Origin: Jaltomata sinuosa | Lineage: Eukaryota; Streptophyta; Magnoliopsida; Solanales; Solanaceae | Assembly: GCA_003996215.1 (NCBI GenBank) | Contig: QJPP01003110.1 | Coordinates: forward strand, 1-64,000 | DNA length: 64,000 bases | Reading direction: 5' to 3' | In this document: positions 1-11,617 of the stretch, piece after piece | Position numbering within the stretch: the first letter of the stretch is position 1 | Layout: each line of letters starts with the position of its first letter | Made by a program: the position numbers and the translations under genes | Notes under the pieces: generated by a model | Told to the model about the DNA's origin: nothing | The model's database searches: none | The model's input: only the letters and a program-made list of their open reading frames with translations

Positions 1-185
1 ACGGGTCGTGGAACTCAGACAGAGAGTGGTCAGGTCCCCTGATTCCCACGACTTGGTCCTACGACTAGTGGAAGCTTCCACGAGTCGTGCTGTTGAGTCG
101 TAGGGAAATTTCAGCAGCCTGAAATTTTGGGCAGTTTCCACGAGAAGGAATCACGAGTCGTGGTTAGGTCTACGAGTCATAGACT
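1..185 (+). promoter_or_regulatory. Palindromic repeat cluster in U3 (CACGAGTCGTGG type)
   Basis: Several degenerate copies of a self-complementary word built from CCACGA and TCGTGG occur here, for example CACGAGTCGTG near 78-88 and 150-160. The same cluster lies in the minus-strand F4 and F5 LTRs. It sits in U3 well upstream of the presumed transcription start. A regulatory role is an inference from position only. Confidence 0.55.
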
Positions 186-1846
186 CCACCACCTGAAACC
201 GAGATTTAAATTAGTTTTTTTCTAATTAAGTCCCAGGGGTATTTTAGTTATTTTCCATTCTTTTAAATCCTAAATAATGTCGTTTTGACTATTTCAAGAA
301 GGGTTTTCACCCTCATTAGCCTAAGTTCCTTCTCATTACTTCACTCTTCTCCCAAAAGGGGAAATTCTTATACAAGCTTCAAGTCTGAAGCTCCAAGTTC
401 AAGCCTCCTAAGTCTTTCCAATTCAAGTGAGTTATCTTCAATCAAGGTATGTGGGTAATCAATAATGGTTTCCTTTAACCCTTGTTCCCAAAACCTCTAA
501 TTCAAATTTTGATTTCATGGATCTCCAAACTAGGGTTCTTATCCAATTCTTATGAGATTTGCTAAAAATGATCTTCTCATAATTTGATTATGAAATTACT
601 ACTAAATTGCATGAGTTTACATGGATTTTTACATATGAACAACTATTTCATGAGTTGAAGTTTAACCATGGTGATTCCTATATGCACGAAATTGATTTAA
701 GCAAAATTGGATTTGATAGTATGTTTTTCATGGATTCCCAATCATGTGCATGCCTAGTTCCTATGTTCTATGAAAGTATATGTATTATGAAATTGAACTA
801 AAGCCATGTAAATTTTTACAAGTCATGAAGTATGCAAATTTCACAAGTTATGAAGTATTATGCAAGACAAGACACCTGATGCTCAATCAATACTCGTGAA
901 ACAATTTACAAACCCTAATTCTTGAGTAGTATGACGATCTGGGGTATGAACACTTTATGAACAAGTTTGGAATCAGATATGTCACATGTATATGAGCTTA
1001 TGTTATATGTTTTGGGAGTAGTATTTAGCACCGAGGGAAGAGGGTTCAGATAACCCAAGTCTAAAACTACGTTGCCACCGTAGGTTGCCCTCTGTGGCTT
1101 ATCATGACAGGATCCTGGTACGATATGGTTCTAACTTTGGCCGGTTAGGACAACTCTTTTCAGTGGGGGTACATAACACTGGACTCCATGTAGCTCAGCA
1201 TCGTTTAATGTCGGTTAAGAGAAACTCACACATGTTTATTTTTAAGCTATGAAGCTATATGATTTTATACTATGAAACTTAAGCTTTATTTCATGTTTCA
1301 TGTTTTATATCTTGATATTTATTCATGTTCTTTCTTTACGCAACAAGTTCACTCTTAAGGATGTTTTTTTAAATGGTTTTTATAATGATTCATGCATTAC
1401 TCGCATACTCAATACATCCTATAATACTGACGCATAACTTGCGTTGTATCCTTTGGTGATGTCGATTCAGGTGTTCCTTCCCAGACATGTGGCTAGAGCT
1501 TCCAGGCCACTTTTTTGTCAGCTTTTGGTGAGTCCTCTTAGGTCGAGGACTAGATATATTTTAGTTTGTGTCAATTTCTTACTTTCGTACTTTGAGTGAG
1601 CTAGGGTCTTGTCCTAGCAGCTCCTTATGTCATGTAGAGGCTTTTCAGACATAGACAGTGTTCGAGTCTCATTTTGGATTTTGTGTTTCTTTTGACTTGA
1701 TTACCTATTTATGTGATTCTGGATTTATCTGTTATGCTTTCGCTTATCTTTGTTATGCTTGAGTATGATATGACCAAGGAGTTAGCTTGGGGCACTTGCA
1801 GTCCCAAGTCTCATGTTACGTCTAGGAGTAACCTCGGGGCGTGACA
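1..1846 (+). repeat. F5-like LTR, truncated at window start
   Basis: This reads on the plus strand as the same kind of LTR found reversed at 39438-41545 and 45683-47804. It opens inside a cluster of CACGAGTCGTGG-like palindromes, passes through the leader-like text with ATG-rich AT stretches, and ends with a block resembling TCTAGG-GTAACCTCGGGGCGTGACA at 1822-1846. No primer-binding site follows, so it is either a solo LTR or the 3' LTR of an element lying left of the window. By comparison with the full copies about 0.25-0.3 kb of the 5' end is outside the window. It holds no credible coding sequence. Confidence 0.8.
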
Positions 1847-2328
1847 TTAGGAACCCTTAGGACTAAGAAAACCAATCCAAATTGGGTTAGGAGAAGTAGC
1901 CGCTCGCGCCACTACCCAAAAGTGGTACAGTGGCGTGGGGAACAAGTAAAACTTCATAGGGCTGCTGGAATCCGCTTGTTACCCCTCTTTGAAGGGTGTG
2001 GGGCACAGACAAAATGTAGAGAAATCTTCATACAACAGGTAAAATCCACGCCACTGTCCACTTTGGGTCAGTGGCGCAAGGAACACTTGTGTGACCATTT
2101 TTTTGCTTGTTTTGCATCGCTTTGCAGCATTGCTTCTTCCTTGGTTTCATTAGGTTTCTTGGTGCTTTTTTTCATCTTATTTAACCTCCAAATTCCTCAA
2201 GACACTCCTACATAAATAAATAGAAAACACAAGTATAATTCATAATATTTAAGCTTAAGATGACACCAAAAAGAGAACAAATGAGAGGCGAATGATCGTA
2301 TAAAAGCCTAACTTTTAGCCTCTCATCA
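1847..2328 (-). repeat. Tat/Athila-like LTR fragment (5' part)
   Basis: Read on the minus strand this begins TGATGAGAGG at 2328, a usual LTR opening for Tat/Athila-type elements. About 240-440 bp inside it is a cluster of GTGGCGC/GCGCCAC-like words (1890-2090). In the T-type LTR at 61676-63182 a palindrome cluster lies at the same distance from the LTR start. The fragment stops where the F5-like LTR ends at 1846. No PPT is visible beyond 2328, so the element assignment is tentative. Confidence 0.4.
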
Positions 2329-2888
2329 CATATATTTTTGGAGCCCAGAATTGAGGTATGTAATGACTAACTTTTACATTTTTTTGGGCATGAATCCCTT
2401 TTCCGTATTAATAGCTTATGAGAAGAACATAAAAGCACGTCCTACCTAAATACTATATTCATGAGAATTAATGTTCTGGTTATTGACGAGTCCTTACTCA
2501 TGCACAATTATGAGTTTAGTGATAGAAGTGACATCGAAAGTATTATCCATAAGATTAAAAGAAGTCACCAAGTCATTCATGTACAGACTATATATAAGGT
2601 ATATATGTAGATGAGAAATTATCATGCTATACTTTTGAGCCCTTGAGGATGCTCGAGTACTATGCTATACTATCATTCCCTTGATGATGCTTGACTTTGT
2701 ATATTTTGAGTCCTTGAGGATGCTCATAAGATATATGTAGAATATATGTCTACAGGACTTAGCAGGACCCTTCAGATTTTAGATTGCTTCTAATACCTAC
2801 TTCATCTATTTTTTCTTTCATATGCCATTCATTCCAATATATTTCTTTCATGTTGATGCTCATGTTGTTAGGGGCTCTGCTTTTTTAA
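2329..2888. other. Unclassified AT-rich spacer
   Basis: No coding signal or LTR terminus is recognisable. Its one visible feature is a loosely repeated phrase, CCTTGAGGATGCTC, near 2641-2655 and 2711-2725, with a diverged CCTTGATGATGCTT between them. It probably belongs to a decayed repeat. Confidence 0.4.
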
Positions 2889-5800
2889 TGTGATGACCCT
2901 TTCGGTCATTTTTGGATTTTCGCATTTATTGCACTGTTAGAGCTTTTCTATTGCGGCCCTAAGTAATTTATGGCTTGCTAAGACCAGTGGTTCGGTGGCC
3001 TGGCCATTCGTTTGGTCGCTATGACTGTTTTCCTATTTTAGAGCTTAAACTTAGAATATCATTGACTTTAGTCAACATTCTTATCTAACGTGATCGAAAT
3101 TGAATTCTGACAGTTCCGTTAGCTCTGGGGCGATGAGTTTGGTCTAGTTGGACCTTTAGTTGAGACCTAAGAACTTCCGGTGTGGGTTTTGTGGGGTTTC
3201 CTCAGTTTTCAGGCCATTTGGAGTTGAAAGTGCAACTTTAGGTGACTTTCGATGATCGGAGTGTTAGATTCGAAATTTGACAATTTCATCAGCTTCAAAA
3301 TGTTGAATTTGGGCTAGCAATGTGGTTGGTTTGGGTTCCGGGTGAGCTGGACTCATTTCGAGCCTTTGAGTTTCGTTTCGTGAGTGTTGACTTGGGTAAA
3401 CATTTCTCTGAAATGACCTCGTATGGGTGTTTCATCGATTCTGTTCCTGAAACACCACATGGAGTGTTAGAGAAATTGCAGAAAAATAGTTGCACGCCAG
3501 CCTTCAGCGCAATTGCGCCAAGGCCAGCGCAATTGCGCCAAGGCCAGCGCAATTGCGCCTACCAGCCTTCAGCGCGATCGTTCCCCTCCCAGCACGATAG
3601 CGCTGAGGCGCCTGCCACCCCTTAGCGCTGTTGGCGCTGGCTATCAATGGAGGTTTCAAAGCATTCTCCCTCTCACTTTTTCTCAATCTAAACTCTAAAC
3701 TTCTCTCAACAATTTGCTCTATATTGATTCCAAGCCTTGGGAAGTCGATTGTGGGTGGATTTTCCGTACTTATTCGTCGTTTGGTAAGCTCCCTCTTCTC
3801 TTCAAATTTCTTAAAACCTCCATTGATGCCCTTCACTAAGCTTGAGTTTTTTCTTGTGAATTCTGGTCGTTCAGTTGGTGCATGATCGTGGGAGTGGTAA
3901 ATTATCCTTCTTGACTCGGGTTTTCGCCTTTGTGGTAAGTAATCCTTTCCCAATTTCCATTCTTTTTCGTAAATTTCCACTCCTTAAACCCCAATCTTTG
4001 GGGGCTGATTTGGTTCCCTTCCTCTGGGACAATTGTGCTCAAATTTGGAGCATAGCTTCTTGGCACCATTGGGGTCATCATGGCTCTTTTTGGTTTTGGT
4101 TTCGGGTTGTAGGCCCCACGGGCCTGCTTTCCGGCTACAATTGTAGCAATATGGGTACCATTAGACTCATTTTAATGTTATATTCACGAATTTGATAGTT
4201 TAATTCTCGTTTGGAGCTTCTCGGAGTAGCTCGGCCTCAGATATCGCCGTTCCCGCAGCTTCTTATCGGACTACAGGTAGGTTACAGCTTAACTCCCTAG
4301 ACTTCGCATATATCGGGTAAAATTGTACTAGTTGGCATCCTTGGGTTTGGTTATTAGGTTGGTACCACAGACCTTGACCGCTCATTCATGATCTGTCCCG
4401 TTTCTTTCCTCCATTGTGTGTAGAATTCTTGTTAATTGATATTATTACCCTTGTGGTCCTGTGAGGCCTTGTTGACTCTGGAAGATAGACGGTGGGATCA
4501 TTGGGAATGTCCGCGAGCCTTGGACATAGAATTACCCTTCTAGGCTGGTTATAATTGCTGAGTAGCTTTGGAGCCTGTGCAGGGCCGATAGGTTGATTGT
4601 GAGTTGCGGGGCAACTATTGTGTATTTTATCATGCCATTTCCATGCATATATAGAGGTTTTCCCATGTTTTACTATGGTTTTGGCTTCGGGTCTTCTGGA
4701 ACAGTTTTCTAAACTTTGCATGGCATGAGGGGCTCATTTTCGACGGAAATTATTTGGAAATGGTCTTGACTTGTCTTGTGGATCTTCTTGGAGTAAGTAA
4801 AGTTTTAAAAGACATTTTGGCAATAGTTCCACTTTTCCTGGGCTTAACGGGGTCGGGTGCCCTACTTTTATACTACAGCATCCGGGGTATTGCTGGACTA
4901 GGCAAGGCCGAGTACTAGAACTTTTGGGCTTACTGTTTTAGAACTGGATACCCTCCAGGAATCTTTACTTGGGGATTGTCTTGAGGATGCGGGGCATCTA
5001 GTATGTTGGTCGGGGGCCTCCATGCACCTTGCCATTTCAAACCAAAAGATGCGAGCTGCAGGTGGCGGAGGGAGGGTATACGGTGTAGTAGTGGTATACG
5101 GGTGGGACCTTTCATGGATCCCGTCTTACGGGCCTTATAGGTCACTGTAAGTAGGTGACATATGGTACTTTGATCACTTTTACTTAGTATGGCATCATAT
5201 CATTCATCTGCATGAGGTACCACCATTGTCTGTTAATTGTTTATTGTACGCTCTAGTAGTATGTGATGCATGAGGGTTTGCTTTCACTTGTTTGTGTTCC
5301 TCAGTTGTATGGGCGGCCGAGGGACTGTAGGTAGAGTCTTATCATTATTACTTTTGTCTTGAGTGTGAGATTGGCTAAAACGGGGCTGTTGATTTCTAGA
5401 ATAAGATTGTCGTGATTAGTGTGGTTAGAGCTTAGTTACAGTGGGGCTGTTGGTTTCTGGGATGCAGTTGTTGTGATTAGTGTGGTTTTTGTTTACTATT
5501 TACGAGCATGTCTACTTTGCACTTCTCTCTCATTCTTTATACCGAGGTTACTGGTATACCGTCCATTTCTAGACTTCTGCATATATATTGTTGTTGCGAG
5601 GATCCCAGGTGCTTCGTTACTACTATCACCTGTGTTTGCCATGTATATATTCGATTTGCTAGCCTTCCTTGTTGCTTTCTATTGTCTTCCCTCTAGGATA
5701 GTTCCTGTGTTCTTTGCCATTGATTGTCGTGACTGCTAACTTCTATTCTGTCTGTTATTGCTCTATTACTTTATATGTGCCCAGTCTGCCTATGACACCT

Positions 5801-6288
5801 ACTGGATACCTCATGCTTCACATCTGGTGCTCACCCTACCCCCTGCATCTTCTATTGCAGACCCTGGTGTGGGCCATCGCTATTAGAGCACCAGAGACTC
5901 ATGCGGGCAACTGTTTTTCGATCATACAGGCTGAGGGTGAGCTTTTGGCGTTCATAGCTTCACTTTAGTTTATCCTCCATGTATTTTGTACTCTTGTAGT
6001 TTCTGAGAAATTATGTATATATTACTTTTGTACCTTTGCACTCTTGATGTAGCTCGGCTCTTATACACTGTGATACCAGGTTTTGGGATGGTTTAGCTTC
6101 TGCTTTGCATTTATATTACTCCGGTTATCTAGTTTATTCATCTTGTTCCCTTGCTTCCACCTATTTATTTGTTCTTTCGTATAAACTGTTAGAAAGTAGC
6201 CTATTACTAACTATTCTGGGCTACCGGGATTGGTTTGCCTACTGGGGGGTTGTAGGTGCCATCATGACCAAGAAATCGGGTCGTGACA
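2889..6288 (+). repeat. F1 5' LTR
   Basis: The 3.4 kb LTR starts TGTGATGACCC, matching TGTAATGACCC at the other F1 termini, and ends GGGTCGTGACA right before the PBS. Internal landmarks shared with the other F1 LTRs include the CAGTGGTTCGG block near 2985, the tract around 4860-4880 with GGGGTATTGC, and the TGTGCCCAGT block near 5776. It carries no gene. Small open frames such as the one at 3875-4195 lie inside the LTR and are not conserved in the other copies. Confidence 0.85.
3495..3640 (+). promoter_or_regulatory. Palindromic tandem array GCGCAATTGCGC
   Basis: Three perfect copies of the palindrome GCGCAATTGCGC stand at 3507-3518, 3527-3538 and 3547-3558, in 20-bp tandem units. Degenerate relatives such as GCGCGATCG, AGCACGATAGCGCT and GCGCTGTTGGCGCT follow up to 3640. 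In the F1 copy at 57432 the matching slot lacks the array. In the F1 fragment at 54857-56215 the slot holds a different palindrome. Confidence 0.8.
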
Positions 6289-6289
6289 G

Positions 6290-6303
6290 CTTGGCATCAG
6301 AGC
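6290..6303 (+). other. Primer-binding site, initiator tRNA-Met type
   Basis: CTTGGCATCAGAGC follows the LTR by one base and matches the usual TTGGTATCAGAGC complement of the plant initiator tRNA-Met 3' end, with one T to C change. It fixes the orientation and the LTR end. Confidence 0.8.
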
Positions 6304-6500
6304 TCTAGGTTCACAAGTGTCATCGGTATAGGAACCAATGTCTAGTAGAGTCCTGCGGATCGGGGCAGAGACGTCCATGCTTAATCTTCGGGAGGCTATA
6401 GTGACATCTTAGGGAAATGGAATTTTCTTTCTTCTCTTTCATGCGAAGTATCCTTGAAGGTTCCTGGAAATCTCATTTGTTCTTGTTCACTCTTCCGCAG

Positions 6501-7747
6501 ATGGTTTGTACGAGATCGTCAGCTTCAGACAGAGGAGAGCCTCCTGCCCCTGCACCTCCGACTCATGCTAGGGGTCAGGGTGGTCGCAAGGGCAAGGCTA
6601 GAGGTCATCCCAGAGCAGCGGCGCTTGCCAGAGCCGCCAGGGTTGATATAGAGCCGAAGTATGACTACGAGCAAGAGTTAGATCCAGGGCATCAACATAT
6701 GGACACGGGGATGGTCCAGGTACCACCAGCTCGAGTGACAATTTTAGCATCGGTTTCTATGCCAGTTTCAGCCCCAGCTCAGTCTTCAGATGTTTGGGGT
6801 TTACTTGTATAGCTCTTAGGTATGATTGGGGAGCGTCCTTATGAGGCAACACAGACATCTAATCAGGGGGCTGCCCTGGGTGTTCAGAGTTTAGGAGCGC
6901 AGGCTATTACTGCGGCTCCTCGTGCTGAGGTTGTTCCAGTCCCATCGATTTTCCAGCCTCTTGCTCCTTGCCTCGCCATGACAGATGGGTAGCAGATGGC
7001 CTTTGGTATGTTTCTGAGATTGGGACCGCTGAGATTTGCTGGTACATAGGGTGAGGACCCCCACGATTTTATCACCACCTGTGAGGAGATGTTGCATCAC
7101 TTGGGGTTATTAGAGACTCACAAGATTGGCTATACTTCATATCAACTGGAGGGTCCAGCAAAGTTATGTTGGAGAGCACAGGTTTCTTGCATGCCTTCTA
7201 CGTCACCTCCCCTGACCTGGTACGAGTTCTATGAGGCCTTTATGGCTAAGTTCTTTCCATAGAGCGACAGAGAGCATCGGAGAGAGGAGTTCACTAGACT
7301 TTCCTAGGATTCTAAGAATGTCTTAGAGTACGAGACCCATTTCCATAAGCTTGCTCTGTTTGGGGCGTTGATTATGCCTACTGAGGCCGACAGGGTCCGT
7401 GGATTTGTTTGGGGGATTCTGAGAGTGTTCAAAGATCTTGCAGATATACTGGTTGCTAGCAATCGGTCATTCCAGGCCATTGCGGACTATGCCCGTAAAG
7501 TTGAGGATTCGCGTCATCATGACACTGGGGCCAGAGATAAGAGGCCTCGACATCAGGGTGGTTACAGTGGTTCTAGGCATGGTGGTAGATGTTCCAGCCA
7601 CTGGGGTTGAGGTTATCAGCCACAGCAGCATCAGGGTCAGTCTAGTCGACCAATTCAGGCTTCAGGTTCTCAGTTTGAGCAGGGTCAGAGCAGTCAACAT
7701 GGTCACATCGGTCAGTCTGTGAGGGGTACTACTTCTGGGACAATCTA
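6501..7747 (+). pseudogene. gag: gag of F1 chromovirus, in-frame stops
   Basis: The start chosen is the ATG after CCGCAG, giving MVCTRS, which matches MVRTRS and MARTRS in the two other F1 copies. The frame can be followed for 1.25 kb without an indel but has stops at 6810, 6990, 7047, 7260, 7305, 7608 and 7746. It has a basic, Pro/Ala-rich N-terminus (residues 1-100). The retrotransposon gag core follows, with the words DPHDFITTCEEML, QLEGPAKL and FYEAFMAKFFP at roughly residues 185-255, then a Gln/Ser-rich linker. The zinc knuckle is missing because the copy is truncated. Family knowledge: gag packages element RNA into cytoplasmic particles. Three stops (6810, 7260, 7305) sit where a related copy has a glutamine codon, consistent with C to T decay. 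Confidence 0.85.
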
Positions 7748-8330
7748 GGCCCGAAACAATTGGGTTATAACTCTAAAGATAGACACTGAGGCAACTTGGT
7801 CGAACAACTCACCCTTGATATCTGGAACAGTCAGGCCTACAAGTGAGGTCGTGCATCAACCGTCGGAAGATTTCATGTACTCACAAAAAACAAGCAAGTG
7901 CAGTATCAGTACACAACCACTGTGTACTGGTAGGATCATCATCCAGTTCCAATAACAATGTATGAACAGTACAAGAATCAAGTAAAAATACATGAAACAC
8001 ATAATCCAATTACCAAACACCTCTAACTACAAATCTCATCCTAACTTGTCTCTACATGCCATTCCAATACAAAAATCAATACAAGTCACACGTTCATATC
8101 TATATAGTCCGGACCCATCCTGGGATCCCTTCTAACCAACACCTAAGTGTTCACAAGCGACCCGGTCTAAACCAAGACCAACTCTAAATCAGATACAACA
8201 ATAACCCAGCCTTAGAATGACCATAATTAAAAGTCACATCTCAATAATACAGCCTGGTCCACTCACAGAACCAATATCAATCAACACAATGCAAAAAATA
8301 TCCATGCAATGATGCTGTAAAGTAAACTCG

Positions 8331-8480
8331 TACCAGGAATGGTACCTGAGCCAACCGTTAGTAATTTCCCATACCAGGCGTGTTACCCGAGCCAACCGTT
8401 AGTAATTTCCCATACCAGGCATGGTACCCGAGCCAACCGTTAGTATTCCCGTACCAGGCATGGTACCCAAGCCAACCGAA
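8331..8480 (-). repeat. 41-bp tandem repeat in F2 LTR
   Basis: About three and a half units of 41 bp start near 8348, 8389 and 8430, each with GAGCCAACCGTTAGTA and TACCAGGC-TGGTACCC. The same array occurs at 13820-13968 in the other LTR, so it is a fixed part of the family. Its function is unknown. Confidence 0.85.
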
Positions 8481-9164
8481 TGTCAATAATCCACAGTCAC
8501 AACAATGAACAATTAACTTGTAAAACAACAAGCAAAAATGCACAGTTCAATAACCTGTCTGATCAAACAGGACTATAAGACATTCCAATTCATCTCCTAA
8601 GTAATGCATCTCATACAATCACTTAGATAAAAGTACTCAAACACACAATGCAGGAAGAATTCAAGCCATCACCTACCTCGAAATGATCCAAGCTCTACTC
8701 AGCCGGAGCTTTCCCATTCTCCGAAGTTCTTTTCGGTTCTTGGTCTAAAACAACACACAATAACAATGAATTAATCCCCATGGCCTACAATTTACCCAGA
8801 TTATGCAAGAATCCTAAACCCCAGGCCACCCATGATCATTCCACCCTTTCCCTGGGCTTTCCCACCATTAATTCACCTAGTTCTATCATTTTTACTGATA
8901 AAATTAGGAAATTAAGGTCACATGATCATAAAAAGGTAAATTTAGCAACAACCAAGAACTTCTACACATAAAATCCCCCTTTTTCCCTGGATTCTAGCAT
9001 CCCTAAGTCATTCCAAATCTCTCCCAAGTCTACCCTACCTTAGGGAAGAAAAACGATGAAAAATCGAGGAAAAATGCCTGAAATTGCCCTAGTTCTTCTC
9101 CCAAACAAATTGTAGAAAAATGAACTATTTTGAGGAAGTTTTTGCATTAAATCCCATCGAGCTC

Positions 9165-9300
9165 CACTATAGAGGTCGGCTTTCGCTATAGCAGTACCGC
9201 CATAGCAGAGTCAACCGCTATTGTGGAGATTGACCGCCTTGACTTCCGCTATAGCGGTCTTTTCTTCCGCTATTACGAAGGTCGCCACAACGGAGCCTTA
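9165..9300 (-). promoter_or_regulatory. Palindromic cluster CCGCTATAGCGG (F2 LTR)
   Basis: The perfect palindrome CCGCTATAGCGG is at 9246-9257, surrounded by variants such as TCGCTATAGCAG, ACCGCCATAGC and CCGCTATTACG. It is the partner of the cluster at 14705-14845. An AT-rich stretch (TTAAATCC region) adjoins it on the side toward transcription. Confidence 0.7.
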
Positions 9301-9476
9301 CCACTCGTCACAGATAGAATGTCCAGAAATCTCCAAAATATGGTTCACTTTACAACACACTTGCTTCCCCCGATGATCTAAAACAACCCCTTCACGTCAA
9401 TCTCAATTCCGGAAGATCTATTTACCCGAATTCAATTCTGAAAAGTCCCCTGAACTCCTTTATGTCTTGGCTACAT

Positions 9477-10730
9477 CCCGAGCAATAATTAAAACTAGTT
9501 CCTCTTCCTAAGGAAGATCCTTATCAAAGATCACCTCATCCCACTTGATAATGTAATCCCCATTCCCAAGGTATTATTTAAGCATGGATACATGGAATAC
9601 TGGATGGACACCTGACAAACTAGGTGGCAGTGCCAACTTGTAAGCCACCGACACTACAATTTCCTGAACCTCAAATGGACCGATGAATCGAGGGATGAGC
9701 TTGGACTTCATACCAAACTGCATAACTACCTTCATTGGTGACACTTTCAACAGTACCTATTCACCAACCTGAAATTCCATGTCCCAAACCTTGCGACCTG
9801 TGTATTCTTTATGCCTACTTTGGGGGGCTAACAATTTGGTCTAAATGCCTCTTACCTTTTCCTGCGCTTACCTTACCAAGTCCACGCCCAGAGGCTTTAC
9901 ATCGCGTTCCTCAAACAACCCAATTGGCGATCTACAACCCCTCCTATACAATGCCTCAAATGGTGCTATGTCAATACTGGAATGGTAGATATTGTTGTAT
10001 GAGAATTCTCACAATAGTAGAACCTGGTCCCAATGACCCCCAAAGTTCATTACACATGCTCTCAGTATGTCCTCTAATACCTAAATCATCCTCTCCAACT
10101 GACCATCAGTCTGAGGATGGAAGGCTGTACTAAAGGTGAGTTGTGTACCCAACTCTTCATGTAGCTTGCCCTAAAATTTAGAGGTGAACTGTGTACCTCT
10201 GTCTGAAATGATGGATAGTGGTACTCCATGCAATCTCACAATTTCCTTCATGTAGATCTTAGCCAACTGCTGCGAATTATAATCTACCATGACCAAAATG
10301 AAATGAGCGGACTTGGTCAGCCTGTCAACAATGACCCAAATTGAGTCATACCTCCCCAATGTCTAGGGAAGACCCACCACAAATCCATGGCTATTCTCTC
10401 CCACTTCCACTTGGGAGTGGGCATTCTACGAAGTAGACCTGTAGGTATTTGATGCTCATAATTTACCTGCAGGCAGTTCTGATACTTCGACACAAAATCA
10501 ACTATGTCCTTTTTCATCCCGGGCCACCAGTAACACTTCCTCATGTTCTGGTACATTTTTGTCACACCTGGATGAATTGAGTATCGCGAACTGTGAGCCT
10601 CTGCCAAGATATTCTGAATTATGTCATCAACCCGAGGAACACAAATCCTCCCCCTGAAATTTAGTACTCTACCAAAGTCTAGCGTAACATCCTTGGCCTC
10701 CCCGAATATTACCTTACCCCCGAGCCTACT
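9477..10730 (-). pseudogene. Integrase and chromodomain remnant of F2
   Basis: On the minus strand the integrase zinc-binding segment (10480-10607; residues HSSRYSIHPG and YWWPGMKKDI) is followed by core pieces with MDL, WVIVDRLTKSAHF (about 10290-10340) and IISDRGTQF (about 10180-10210). The C-terminal part (9480-10130) is broken by frameshifts but retains the KLSPRFI-GPFE-type region. The first Cys of the zinc-finger CxxC pair appears replaced (YQNC), and the first aspartate motif reads MDL. Integrase normally inserts element cDNA into the genome, and the chromodomain steers it to heterochromatin. This copy cannot encode a working enzyme. It lies directly next to the damaged 3' LTR. Confidence 0.75.
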
Positions 10731-11490
10731 CAGTTTCGGATCCTGAAACTACTTGGCTTTTATCTCCCCTATGAAGGTGGCCTTGACCTCAATGCTGGCC
10801 AATAATCCACCTTGTTCTGAAATACCCAAGTGCATAAACTTGGACTCTAATGCCTGAATTTCCTTTTCTAGTAGTCGTTTGGATACCCCCTAACAACCCA
10901 AACTATCCATGCTAACTGTCTTCCGGCTCAATGCATCTGCCACCACATTAGCCCTACCCGGATGGTATTGAAAATTTATATCATAGTCGTTCAATAATTC
11001 CATCCACCTTCTCTGCCTCCAATTCAAGTCCTTCTGAGTGAACACATGTTGCAAATTGCGATGATCAGTGAACACCTCACACTTGACACCATAGAGATAG
11101 TGTCTCCAAATCTTGAGTGCAAAATACAAAGCGACCAAATCTATGTTGTGAGTCAAGTAGTTCCTCTCATGCACCTTCAACTTCCTATATGCATAGGCTA
11201 TCACAGTCATGTCCTGCATCAACAAAGCACCCAAACAAGAATGTGAAGCATCACAGTAAATCCTTCAACCGGCAAGGACAAAATAGGAGTCGTGGTCAGA
11301 AGTGTCTTGAGCTTTTGGAAGCTCTTCTTGCACTTGTCGGACCACACAAATGGTACATCTTTCTGTGTCAGCCTGGTCAGATGAGTAGCAATAGACACAA
11401 AATCTTTAACAAACCTCTGGTAGTACCCTGCGAGCTCAACAAAACTCCTCACCTCTTTCAGAGAGCTAGGCCAGGCCCAACTCATGACTT
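10731..11490 (-). pseudogene. RT thumb and RNase H of F2
   Basis: The clearest parts are the RT connection (EVRSFVELAGYYQRF, LTRLTQKDVPFVWS at about 11340-11480) and RNase H (DHRNLQHVFTQKDLNWRQ, NYDINFQYHPGRANVVADALSRK at 10900-11060). A frame change separates them near 11219. The RNase H fold keeps the late ADALSR motif typical of plant gypsy elements. The RT palm with the YVDD-type active site is absent. The upstream end is fused in frame to a gag fragment. Confidence 0.8.
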
Positions 11491-11617
11491 CCTCAATATT
11501 CTTAACATAGTCCGTCACTGCATTAAAGCCCTTTCCTGAAGAAGTCACGTGAATGAACAATACCTGTAAATCAGTGTTCAGACCCTTCATAAACAATCAG
11601 ACCCTCTCATCTTCATA
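11491..11617 (-). pseudogene. Gag C-terminal fragment fused to RT thumb
   Basis: The open frame at 11219-11596 begins with a gag-like segment (FMKGLNTDLQVLF and FNAVTDYVKNIEEV), comparable to FVWGLRPEIRQ and FQAIVDYGRTVEDL of the F1 gag. It then passes without a stop into RT thumb sequence MSWAWPSSLKEVRSF. The zinc knuckle, protease and RT fingers/palm have been removed by one deletion of roughly 1.5-2 kb. This could have produced a gag-pol fusion without protease, but the copy has further damage. Confidence 0.75.

Larger units (their letters stand above)
2889..7747 (+). mobile_element. F1 chromovirus copy, truncated after gag
   Basis: The element has a 5' LTR (2889-6288), a primer-binding site and a gag pseudogene on the plus strand. 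It is the same family as the complete minus-strand copy at 26259-36754 and the plus-strand copy at 57432. It is cut just before the zinc-knuckle part of gag, where F2 LTR sequence in the other orientation begins at about 7748. No continuation of this copy is visible beyond the F2 element. Loss of pol and the 3' LTR therefore reflects a deletion rather than a simple insertion. Confidence 0.85.
7748..9476 (-). repeat. F2 3' LTR remnant
   Basis: It aligns from AAACAATTGGG (7755) to CTTGGCTACAT (about 9476) with 13239-15020 of the intact F2 LTR. Both ends of the LTR are missing. The left break is the junction with the F1 gag pseudogene. The right break runs into integrase C-terminal sequence, so the polypurine tract region was lost as well. 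Confidence 0.8.

Noticed and set aside
607..801. Open frame of 64 codons near the left end
   Set aside because: It lies inside the F5-like LTR and the matching text in the other F5 LTRs is not preserved as a frame.
3495..3640. Palindromes as bacterial-type terminators or operators
   Set aside because: The setting is a plant retrotransposon LTR, no T-run follows the palindromes, and the array lies in U3 upstream of the expected transcription start.
3875..4195. Open frame of 106 codons on the plus strand, possible host gene
   Set aside because: It is inside the F1 LTR. The same LTR region in the copies at 26259 and 57432 does not keep the frame.
10171..10359. Minus-strand integrase fragment as a separate small gene
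   Set aside because: It is one piece of the F2 integrase broken by frameshifts, not an independent gene.
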